NCBI RefSeq assembly: GCF_038396675.1
Contig: NC_088928.1
Span: 58,811,501-58,875,500, forward strand
DNA from: Hydra vulgaris
Lineage: Eukaryota > Cnidaria > Hydrozoa > Anthoathecata > Hydridae
Direction of reading: 5' to 3'
Length of the DNA: 64,000 bases
Shown here piece by piece: positions 34,069 to 44,440 of the stretch. Position 1 is the stretch's first letter, and the number at the start of each line of letters is the position of its first letter. Both the position numbers and the translations under genes were made by a program. The notes under the pieces were generated by a model. The model was not told the origin of the DNA. It saw nothing but the letters and a program-made list of their open reading frames with translations, and searched no databases.

Positions 34069-35935
34069 TATTCTAAGATATTTTCAATGGAGAGAATGAG
34101 ATCTTTTACTTTATTTTTAAAAACAGGATAAGTTAGGGGTAAGCCGAAGTTAGGCAAAATAATTTTGTTCCAAAGATGAGCTGCACGATAAGTGATACAG
34201 AATTGATTGAATTTTATTCGACAGAGTGGTTTATTAAATAATTATTATTTCTCATGTTAAACTTGCTTAATGGTTTCAAAATAAAAAAGTTATTTAAAAA
34301 TTAAAGAAGATAAGCCATACTTCCACATACAAACAAAAGATAAATTTTTATATAGGTTTAGTTTATATATACCAAGGATTTTCATTTGATTTAAAAATAT
34401 TGAGGAATGTGCGAACCGATCCGCAGAATTAATTAAACGGATTGCATGTTTCTGACGGCGATAGAGACATTGTAACTTTCTTTGATCAGTACTATCCCAG
34501 GCAATAACTCCATAACTTATATAACTATGAATAAAAGAATAATAAAGTTTAGTTAAATTATTTTAAAAAGAATATATTTTATTTGTTCAAAGCAATCTAA
34601 AATTATGTTACCATTAATTTCATCCGGTCCAATTTTTGCTTTATTTTTTTTTAGTGTTTTAAAGACTTTTTTGAACTTATCAAATAGTAACTCTTTAGAT
34701 AACTCATTCGAGTGAATGTTTTTATCCATCGGTACTAAGAAATCTTTAAATGAGGCATCAGTGTTCGGAATTAATTTAGATAGTTTAGGGCCAATTTCAA
34801 CAAAGAATTTATTAAATTCGTAAGCTATTGTTTGAGAATTATTTATATTATTGTTATCCACTTTGATCATGTGTCGCAGGGAACCTAAGCATGGCTTTGA
34901 TTTACCGGTAATTTCTTTTATTATTTTCCAGAAACGTTTAAAATTATTTATTGCTTTATTGAGAATTTTAGAATAGTAATGTTTTTTGAAGATTTTTCGA
35001 ACTTTTTCAAATAGATTTCTGTAATCTTTGTATATTTTCTTATTGTCGAACGATTTGTTTTTTAGATATTTTATGCATAATTTCTGCTTAACTTTTGATG
35101 ATTTTTTAAACCTTTGGTAACCTAGGGAGAATTAATGCTTTTTTGATTTATTGTTTTTTCATATAGGAGAAAATTGACATCATAAACAGAGTAAAATGTA
35201 TTAAAAAAATTATCGTAAATGTTTTTGCGTTATCACAAGTCGATGTTCTTCCAATGAAGCAACGATAATTGTGTTTTAAATTGCTCAACATTTTTTGGTT
35301 ATAGTTGCGTAATCTAACTTTATGTTGGTTTTAGTGCTGGATTAAGGGGCCCCGAAATAGTTTCAAGGACCTGTTTCTTAGTTTTTTTTTTTTTTTTAGT
35401 CCTTTTATCATTCATTTTTCTCAAAATTAGTTATTTGAAAAGTTATTGGGGGAAGGGGGAAAGGGGGGGGGGCAAATGCTTCCTCCCCCAAAAATATATA
35501 TTTATCATGTTTACACCTTCATGATGTTATGTTTTCTAAAATATTATTAAAATTATTTTGATTTCCACAAGGTGGTCGATATAATGAGGAAATAAGTAAT
35601 GATGTGTTAGTTTTATTCAAAACTTCTATGCATAAGGTTTCTATGTGTATATTTATTTTGCTGAACGCTTTTTTTTAAAATTCAAAATTTTCACGAATAT
35701 AGATAGCAACTTCGCCTCCAATGCCACTCACTCGTGGTTGGCTAATCAATTTATAAAATGATAAATTATAAAGAGAATTTTCTAACGAAGGTATTTTCGC
35801 TTCCTCCTATGTTTTCGAAATACAAATTACATCAAACAGATAATTTAAAGAGTAATAGAGATTTTTAAACGATTCAAAATTTTTATTCATAGAGAGCAAA
35901 TTAAGGGAATTTAACTTGAAATTTGTTGATAAATA
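34069..35935 (-). pseudogene. LINE ORF2 relic with internal deletion of the RT core
   Basis: Read from 35935 down: endonuclease remains (NFESFKNLYYSLNYLFDVIC; FYKLISQPRVSG; GGEVAIYIRENF), the linker (KHYYSKILNKAINNFKRFW, KIIKEITGKSKPCLGSL), then FNKFFVEIGPKL and NKAKIGPDEINGNII. At about 34555 the sequence jumps directly to the C-terminal domain (LYYSFIHSYISYGVIAW, QRKLQCLYRRQKHAIRLI, YRAAHLWNKIILP). The catalytic FADD region is therefore missing as one block. A foreign-looking GC-rich patch sits at about 35335-35490. Strand and order are consistent with one CR1/Jockey-type copy. Confidence 0.75.
35335..35490. other. GC/poly-G patch, possible hAT fragment
   Basis: GTGCTGGATTAAGGGGCCCC followed by a T-run, G-rich tracts and CTTCCTCCCCC. 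It resembles a hAT end but has no partner or duplication. Confidence 0.3.
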
Positions 35936-35950
35936 TAAATTTAGATAAAA

Positions 35951-36105
35951 ATAGTGGAGAAAATATTTTATAAACTTGTTGCTCCCACGTTAAGGGCTGG
36001 GTGGGCCCAAAATTGAGGGGCTTTTTGTTCCCAAGCTCCAATCACCAATATTCTTTGCAAAACATTCCCATTTGACTTAAGCATGAATATAAAAAATTTT
36101 AGAGT
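35951..36105. repeat. Third copy of the fold-back arm
   Basis: CTTGTTGCTCCCACGTTAAG, TTGTTCCCAAGCTCCAATCA and TGCAAAACATTCCCATTTGA follow the same order as the arms at 18302-18931. Single arm only. Confidence 0.6.
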
Positions 36106-36959
36106 TTGCAAAATGCCTGTATGTGTCAAAAATCAAACATAAAAAAACGCGGCTCTTTAGATCCTTGCATAAATTTTAATATAATATTAAAATAAAGATG
36201 TTGAAAGCTCTTTAAAAACTGAAAAATTTTGTAAATTGTAACTTTTAGCTATTTCTTTAAATGTATTTTTATATACTAGATTCTATTAACAAATAATTGG
36301 TTTTCGCAGTGAAATTGGATTAGGTCTAAAATTAAAGTGAGCAAGATTGGCACATTCATAGGTTGTGACTCTGCACTGTACATAAGTTATGATAAATATT
36401 TAACAATATCACTGAAATTGTATCATTCAGTTGGGAGGGGCGGACATCGAATGTTGACGTAATTTTATAGGAGGGGTCTCAGGAAGTTTGACAAGTTGTT
36501 GACAAGAGGGAGGGAAGTAAAAATTGCCAAAAATATGTTGACATAATTAATAAACAGCCCCTAGTATGATTTTTGTAAAAGTAATTTTGATATCAACTTA
36601 CTTGCTATGAAATACAATTGCTTTTTTTTTACTTAAAGTTTATATTTTACAAACCATAAATTTTTGTATAATTTGTTGGTTTTGTTTGTTTGTTTTTTAA
36701 TTATTTGTTATTTTATCTGAGGACTTATTTAAATATATTACTATTACTTTTACTATTATACAATTTATAGAAATATTTTAAGGTGACCAACGTCGTTCTG
36801 CTTTGTGTGAGAAATTAATCAGTTAACAAATAAAAGTTAAAGAGTTAACAAATAGAACGCTGAAGTGAACGCATGCTTTTTTCGCTGCTTTAAGAAAATA
36901 AAATAAAAAATCGTTAATAGTATAGATATTTATATTATAACTATTTATACTTATTAAAC
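36106..36959. other. Mostly AT-rich, with one MITE end
   Basis: AAAAATTGCC-AAA-ATGTTGACATAATTAATAAACAGCCCC (36515-36556) is a diverged copy, in the opposite orientation, of the end at 58173-58222. GC-rich sequence precedes it from about 36430. No gene seen. Confidence 0.45.
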
Positions 36960-38170
36960 ATGTCTATCACACTTGTTGAAGTTAAAAAATTGATAACGGA
37001 AATGTTTATGAAGTTTAAGATCGAGACGCAAGAAATGCTTAAGCAACAAGAAAATACTTTTATCAACATAGTTCTAACACAAAAATATTAAATGATCGGT
37101 TAGACAGAGTTGAACTTAACATCCTTCAAGACTCAAACAAAATAGCATCAATTGCAAAGGAAGTAGAAGAAATAAAAGAAAGTTTAAATTTTCATGAAGA
37201 TCTTTTCAATAAAAAAAATAAAAACCGCCATTGATTGTCCTGCAAAAGAAAACCTGGCAAACATCCTGCAAAAGAAAACCTGGCAAAAATACAAAATAAC
37301 AATCATGAACTTATAAAAATAAATAACAAACTCAAAGAGATTGAGGATAGGTAATAATCTAAGAATTGATGGTGTCCCTGAAAATGACAATGAAAGCTGG
37401 GCTGAATGTGAAAAAAAGGTAAATGAAATATTCAACGACATATTATAAAGTTGTTCACAACAAACATAGAACAATAATCCTAAAACTTCTGGATTTTAAA
37501 GATAAAACTGAAATTGTCAACAACTCATCCAAATTAAAAGGTAAAATTAATTTCATATATGAAGATTACTGTAACGAAACGAATATTATACGAAAGACAC
37601 TACGTAAAAAAATAAAAGTCGAAATACAAGCTGGCAAATACGCGTATATTTTTCATACGACAAACTTATTGTACGGAATTGGAATTCCAAAAAAAGTAAT
37701 ATCTTATCTTTTTAAATTTTTTTTTATGGCATACAATAACTTTAATGCGGTAGTCGTGTAGTGGTAGTGCTCGCTTCATAAGCGAGAGGTTCCGAGTTCG
37801 ATCCCCACCACGTCCCTGGTAGTACCGCGCTCAACTTGTTTCTCCGCGCAGCGGCCTTGTTCCTCAAGGTTCGTATTTCGGAGTTATAGAGATGAGAGAG
37901 GGTTATAACCACTATTAAGTAGTCTCTTCATCTGTAGTGGCCTTCTCGGCCTTCTCGGAGGTGAATAACAAAAAAAAAAAAAAAAAAAAAAAAGTTAACC
38001 ACTAAGTCTTCCTGAAAGACTTTCAAACTGTCGCATACTATTATTTATTGCCAAATCTAAATTATAGCGAAAATGGAACAGCTAATAATGATTTTGAAAA
38101 AAAAGTCAATTTATTTGAAACCTATAAATTACACTTAGACGACGAATCCGATCCGGATATATTATATTAA
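36960..38170 (+). pseudogene. LINE ORF1 relic (L1-like), interrupted by a SINE
   Basis: Starts MSITLVEVKKLITEMFMKFK; a coiled coil follows in pieces, then NNLRIDGVPENDNESWAECE, then the long open piece with HRTIILKLLDFKDKTEIVNN, KLKGKINFIYEDY and LRKKIKVEIQAGKYAYIFHT. The end (LNYSENG...LHLDDESDPDILY then TAA at 38168) lies beyond the SINE at 37747-37993. Frameshifts and stops make it dead. It shares the domain order of the copies at 780-2461 and 22700-23221. Confidence 0.7.
37747..37993 (+). mobile_element. tRNA-derived SINE with poly-A tail
   Basis: The head resembles a tRNA: TAGTGGTAGTGC as A-box, a perfect anticodon-like arm CTCGC-TTCATAA-GCGAG, and GAGTTCGATCC as B-box. It continues into an unrelated body (CGCGCAGCGGCCTTG...TTCTCGGAGGTGAATAAC) and ends in about 24 A. 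The pol III boxes plus poly-A define a SINE rather than a tRNA gene. No flanking duplication could be identified. Confidence 0.75.
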
Positions 38171-38742
38171 TCAAATTTAGATTTTTATTGATAAATTAAT
38201 ACATAAAAATACATGATAAATTTTGTTAATATATAAAAATACAATAATAAAAAGTTGACAAAATATATTTATTTTATCTCTAATTTTAAAATTATACAAA
38301 CCCGTTGTTTTTAAAAAAAGAAAAAAAAAAAAGTAGTAATCGTGATAAAAAATATTTCAGCATTAATAAAACTTTTACGCATAAAATATTGCGGTCTGCG
38401 GTCATTACTTCTGAACGCCAAAAGAATTTATTATGATTTCTGATAATTGAAATTCTGTCAATAAATTTGAACTTATTTTGAATTAAAAAAATATATATAT
38501 ATGTTAAAAATATATGTACGTAGATATTTCAATATATTTTATGTAAAAATATAATTTTTTTAGTTTGCAGCATTAACTTTTCTTTTCTTTTTATTTTCTC
38601 TTCACAACCTTATTCGTTATATAACAATATATCAATATAAACTGGGTATCTTATATAAAAATAGATTAAGTAAAAAAGATCTTATATTATAATAAATATA
38701 ATACATACAACTTATACAATATATAATAGATATAATATATAC

Positions 38743-38815
<73 letters not shown>

Positions 38816-39589
38816 TGTATATATACATAATATGTATATATACATGTACATATACAAGTTATATACATGAATATATAGTTTTTAAATCCAAATATTCTAA
38901 AAAATTAAACTTACCCTATCAGCCATTTTTATGATATTGTATTTTTTTCAAAAACTGTCCAGCAAAATTATGAAAAACGACTAATAATAATATTTTTAAA
39001 TAATTACAATTATTTTTATAATAAGTTTATAAAAAAAATTTAATTAGAATAAATTTAGATATATTTTCTTTTAACGAAAATAAACTTGCTTCGATAATAA
39101 ACTAACTAATTTGCTACTTTTGCATTTTTAGTGGTGTCACGCCAAAAGAATAAAAACAAATCGTAATCTATATATTCTGAGTGTTTGCGTCATTGTGGTT
39201 ATAATATGTGATAAAAAATATTTAATTAATTAGAATCAATAAATGTTTTTGAAATTTTATTTTATAGGAAAAGTGACAGAAAAAAAAACTATCAACTCTT
39301 ATTGGTCTGTATTAAAGTGACTTTTAATATAAACCTGGCTCGAAACCAGGTTAATATTAAAAACCCGTTGCATCAAAGTCAGACAATTTGTTAAAAAATA
39401 TTCAAACTTAAATTTAGAACAAGCTATTTTTTAGCTTTTTTAGGAATTGTGACAGCTTTTAAAAACCTAAATTACCTAAAATAAGAAGGTTGGTAAATTT
39501 TATTTTAATACTAAAAGAGTAAAAGAATATAATAAAAAAAGAAATAACCAGATATTTTCTTGATTGTTTTTTTTTAATCAAAGACTCAT
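38171..39589. other. AT-rich stretch with no gene
   Basis: Contains a (AT)n microsatellite at 38746-38810 and an inverted pair CCTGGCTCGAAACCAGG near 39332-39350. No gene. Confidence 0.5.
38746..38810. repeat. (AT)n microsatellite
   Basis: About 65 bp of AT dinucleotides. Confidence 0.95.
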
Positions 39590-40080
39590 GACCAGTGCTA
39601 TGGTTTCTGGTTCTAAGGCTTCCTCCCAAAAAAAACTTGCCATAAGGGCAAAATCTTTATATGCAAAATCTTGGTGGACTCCCGAGTTAGGCAGGAGCAT
39701 AAAAGATCTTACATTTTATTTTAAGAAATGACGTGAGATGGGTTTCGAAAAAAATTTAAGCTCTCTCACTTTTAACCGATATCGAATGGCTATCTCTCGC
39801 CTAAAATTTAACAAGACCAAAGATGCGTTTGGAATCTCTGCAGAACATTTAAAACATGCACATTGCAAAGCCCAACAGAGAGGCTAAGGAAATTCTTTAA
39901 CTTTATTATTAACCACGGTCAGGCCCCAAAATCGATGTCTACATCACTAAATCGATGTCTACATCACTTATACCTCTTGCTTAATCTTATAAAAAATTAT
40001 TAACTGATCCGAATAACTACGGTGAATTAGCATCATTCCAATCTTTACAAAACTAATAGAATATCTTATTTTAATAATCT
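39590..40080 (+). pseudogene. LINE reverse transcriptase relic (N-terminal part)
   Basis: Pieces in shifting frames read KSWWTPELGRSIKDLTF, MAISRLKFNKTKDAFGISAE, HLKHAHCKAQ, NNYG-A-IIPIFTKLIEYLI, matching the linker and first RT motifs of LINEs. A 20-bp unit (AATCGATGTCTACATCACTA) is tandemly duplicated near 39929-39969. No catalytic motif remains. Confidence 0.6.
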
Positions 40081-40293
40081 GTAAAAAAGACACTAAACAA
40101 CTTAAAGTTTGAATTTAATTTAGGTTAACATTTATCGTTAAAAAAAGAGAAACATCAAATATTATTACAATAATTTGGTTATTTAAAAATGTATTCACGC
40201 TATACATATTACTAAAAGCAAGCATTAAGAAAACAATTTACTTTCCTTTGCAGAAAAAAGTTTATACAATCTTTTTTCTGCAAAACTTCATTT

Positions 40294-40397
40294 CCAGCGG
40301 GTACAGTACATTCGTTGGACGTCTCATGAACATCATACAGACTTATGACGTCTATAATGCGTTGTATAGACGTCTTACGGACGTCTGTGCCCGCTGG
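40294..40397. mobile_element. 104-bp MITE with CCAGCGGG termini
   Basis: CCAGCGGGTACAG at 40294 is inverted at the right end (CTGTGCCCGCTGG to 40397). Inside, GACGTC / GACGTCT motifs are repeated in both orientations. The frame spanning it is not a gene. Confidence 0.65.
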
Positions 40398-40984
40398 GCT
40401 GAGGCAGAAATAAAATTTATTGATAATTCAAAGTCAACGCTCTCAGCAAGCTCACATTTGATTAAAACTAATATCAATCAATTTGTCATTGTTGATCACA
40501 GATAATTTTCGATCTTTCGTCTACTGAAACTACTCTCATCTAATTTTAATAATCTGTAATAAATAATAATAAGAATAATAAATAAGAAATAAGCACACTT
40601 AAAAGAAAGAGTCAAGTTGATTATATAGAATATAGACAAGGTAGAAAAACATGGAGTCATCTATTTCTCTATTAATAATGAATGTACGTTTTTTTTTGTT
40701 GTTGTTTTTTTTTGTTCTTTTATCTTTACAATGTTATGATTCTATATAACTGATACAAATTTACAATGTTTATAAAATATATAATGTTAAGAGAAAAAAA
40801 ATAAAAATCTCACAATTTTATAGAATACACAAAATATAACTGCAGGGTATCATTAATATTAAAAGAACGCTGGAAACTTGCAGAAGACCAGATGGTCTTT
40901 TCATCAAGAAACCGCCTGTACTTGTAATATTTTTTGTATTTTCGTTTTACATGTTTCTAGTTTCACTAGATTTTCACTAGATTT
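40398..40984. other. AT-rich stretch with no gene
   Basis: Nothing recognised. Confidence 0.5.
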
Positions 40985-41660
40985 TCTTGGGATAACATTG
41001 GTTTAGCTTTGTATAGCACGCCAATGTTTTTGGTTATTTTAATATTTAAATAGTGTGTAGTTTCCATGAAATATTTTCGTCAATTAGTAAACCTCGAAAT
41101 TTAGTTGTTGAGGTTTTTTCAATACTTTTGTTTTCTATTTTTAGCAATGGTTTATATTTTTTTTTATTTTAATATTTGGTATTTTTTTTCTTTTTGGTTG
41201 GGATGGAATGAGATGTAATTGGTTTTTTCTGTGTTTAAGGATAATTTATTAGATTTTAGCCAGATATTAAGTTTTTCAAGTTCAATATTCGTTGTTAAAG
41301 AGTTCTTTAATAGACTGAGATGAATAAAATAAATTAGTATCATCTGCAAACATTGTGATGTCAAGTTTTTTTGAGACTTTCGAAAGATCATTAATGTATA
41401 TTAAGAACAATAAGGGAGCTAGAATGGAACCTTGGGTAACGCCTCATTTAATCTTTTAAGCATTTTTGAACAGATATTTTCATCAGTATTAACACATTGC
41501 TGTCTGTTTAGCAAAAAGTTTTAAATCAGAGTAATGCAACATTTTTTACGTCACATTCTTCCAATTTTTTGAGCAGGATAGCATGACCAACAGTATCGAA
41601 TGCTTTCGATAGATCTATAAAGATTCCTAGAACGAATTCTTATTAACAAATGAGTAATTG
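40985..41660 (-). pseudogene. LINE reverse transcriptase relic (palm and C-terminal part)
   Basis: Read from 41660 down: [20 protein letters not shown] (catalytic Asp motif), [19 protein letters not shown]-like remains, LDITMFADDTNLFYSSQS (the catalytic FADD box), then in another frame TTNIELEKLNIWLKSNKLSL, NTEKTNYISFHP and TKFRGLLIDENISWKLHTI. The motif order is that of CR1/Jockey-like LINEs. Several frameshifts. Confidence 0.75.
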
Positions 41661-43289
41661 ATGCTATTTACAAGATCTACGACTGCATGTTCGGTTGAAA
41701 ATTGCTTTTGAAAGAGAAACAGCTAGTCCACAAAAACGAAAAGAACAGTTTGATGTTGCTAAAACAATTTCAGTTACAAAACTGTCAAATTACACCCTTT
41801 TTTTATCTCATTTAATTTATCAAAATACCTGTTTTTAAGCACTAAATTTCGGTAGATATGACCATGTCTTTATTTCTGTTTTTCAATCAATCAATCAATC
41901 AATCATATATATTCTGAAAATAAATTTTCACGGCTATTTACAAATAGTATTGAAATACTAATCTCAAGTAAATACCTTAAAAAAATAGTTTACTTATATA
42001 CAATTAATCTTTGTAATAATAATAATAATAATATTAATAATAGTAATAACAATAATAACAGTAACAATAATAGTAATAATAATAATAAAGTAATTATAAT
42101 AATTTAAATAAATCGGTATTACTTTTCATACAGCAATCGTTTTTACTTACAAAGTTACAGTTACAAACAGTAATAAACTGACAAAACGTAACAACTTACG
42201 ATGACATAAAAACGACTACTGCTAAAAAAATTATAAAGATTTAGTAAATATATTAATATAATCATAGTTGTTATAATATAATAATCAAAATATATTGCAA
42301 ATATTATGACCAAATAAATAAATACAACATAAACAGAAAAACACTGAGAAAATCAAAACAAAACAAAAGTTACAACAAACATTAAAAACAAAACAAAAAA
42401 TTACCTTTGGCAAAAAAAAAAACAAAAAAAAAACAACAGAAAAAAAGGATTAAAAAAAATAATAATACACGGTAGAATAAAACATATGTAATAAATGGCT
42501 AAAATGAAAATAAAAACAAATAATATGTAACTGTATAAAAAAAAAATTATATATCATTAAAAATAAATAATAATTAAAAATAAATAAAAGACTAACAAAA
42601 AATAATAAGTAAAACTATATACGCTAAAAAACTGAAGAAAAATAAATACATAATAAAATAAATAATCCTAAGAAATAAATGAAAGAAAACTAAAGAAATA
42701 AATGAAAAAATAAAAAAAATCTTGATTTGCCGATCGTGGTTCCGAAAAAAAAAAGACCACTAAAAAGACCACTATCCAATTCTTTGTAATAACTATAACT
42801 TTGTAATAACTATAACTATTCAGGACAAGTTTTAAAAAAAAAAAATTGAGCAACATCAGCATTTTTGTGATTGGACTCGTCCCAGTAAAATTATGGTAAA
42901 CATTTAAATTTTAGGTGTTACGTTCGTTTTTAAATATTTTAAGTTATTTCATTGGATTTGTTGGCCCAAAATATGAAAAAGGTACAAATTTTCAGCTTTC
43001 CAGCACACATATAACAGAAACTAGGACCAAAACGTAGGGGCGTAGTGATAAGGCAAATTTTGTCTTTTTTTAGCCCCGGTCATGTAAATTTTATTTATAT
43101 AAAACGGCATTGTATTCTTTTTTTTAATGACGAAATAAAAAAACAAAAAACATTTTTAAAAATGGCGGATTTTTGTTTGTTGGAGGCAAATTTAAAATAG
43201 CTATATCTTAGGAACCGATTAAAATTAGACAATAAAATTTTCAGGATATTCATAGTTTACTAAAATCTTTAAGTGGTTTAAAAATCTGA
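41661..43289. other. Low-complexity AT-rich region with no gene
   Basis: Includes (TCAA)n at about 41886-41908, an imperfect (TAA)n at 42016-42090 and long A-rich tracts at 42300-42720. A slightly GC-richer patch with GTAGGGGCGTAGTGATAAGG lies near 43035. No gene. Confidence 0.6.
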
Positions 43290-44440
43290 GACTTAGGGTT
43301 GCATGCCCTAGATGTTTTCACACGGAATCGCCCAAAAGAGCAGCATAAGTTTTTTATAGAAAATACTCTTAAAACCGTCAATACACACTTTCGTTCAACA
43401 GGTTTAGGAGAAGTAGAAATTTCATTCAGGTTAGATAACTTTAGAAAGCTTCTGGATTCTGCATTGCAAAGCTGCTTTAAATGAGTCCATTTTGCAATCC
43501 TTGTTACTCAGTTATTATCAAATATTAATTCCTGAGTTTTTTCAGTAAACCAAAGATTACGAATATTTTTTATGAGGTGCACAAAATCATAAAGTAAATA
43601 CTTTCCATCTACTGTTAACCATGGTTTTCCCGGAACGAATGTGTACATTAAAAAAAAAAGCCTGATTCTCTACTCCCTGATCCCTGAAAGCTATTATATG
43701 TGATGGGAATCTTTGACATGATTCCCATCACATATAGTAGCTTTTACATTTGCACTGACTGAATCAATTATTTGATTGGTTAAATTAATCTGTTAAAATA
43801 AAATATCAGATCGTAATTTTGATATTGGTATCTTTTTAATAAACACCTTTGGACTCCTGTTTAAATAAAAAGTCATAATATCTAACAATATTCAAGGAAC
43901 TTAAAAAACGAAGTATCTCATCAAACTTAGACCAGGTGTCTACAGTTATGATTCGATTTACTGTTAAGCTAAAAATGTGACACTTAATCCCATAATGAAA
44001 TGTTTCAAAGGTAAGATTGTCATAAATTAAAAAATTGCAAAGATTTTATAACAACATAGCCATCAACCATAAACGATATAACTGGATATTGGTGATCACT
44101 GCTATTGATAAACTTGTTTTTAATGTCAAAAAAAGTAGCTTTATCCCTTTTAAGAAATGTGTCTAGCTCGTCATCTAATGTACTTCTAATGCCACTTAAA
44201 TATCTTTTGGTAGTTCATTCAGTTGGAATTTGAGATAAAGGTATTCCCATCCAAACAGAAGGAGGATTTTTTGGTCGGCGTTATCCTCCACGCACTTTAA
44301 CTGTATCAAAATAACAGTATACTTGGTTGCTTCTTTCTACGATCTTCCAAGCACAAGATCAGGTTGAATCGTATTTTAGGTTGAATCATATTTTATTAGC
44401 CAAATTCATTTCAGAGGCCTGGTCTCGAAATTAATTCGAT
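43290..44440 (-). pseudogene. P-element/THAP9-like transposase relic
   Basis: Read on the minus strand: fragments around 43820-44330, then GKPWLTVDGKYLLYDFVHLI and KNIRNLWFTEKTQEL (about 43530-43640), KWTHLKQLCNAES and LTVLRVFSIKNL (about 43330-43480). H-L-hydrophobic-KN-RN followed by W-x-H/D-hydrophobic is the pattern of P-like transposases, also seen at 51180-53430. Frames shift repeatedly. No THAP finger is found here. Confidence 0.55.
43687..43744. repeat. 25-bp stem hairpin, 8-nt loop
   Basis: AAAGCTATTATATGTGATGG...AATC pairs with GATTCCCATCACATATAGTAGC..., with one mismatch. It lies inside the P-like relic. Confidence 0.85.

Noticed and set aside
40248..40505. 85-residue plus-strand frame
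   Set aside because: Most of it is the translation of a 104-bp palindromic MITE.
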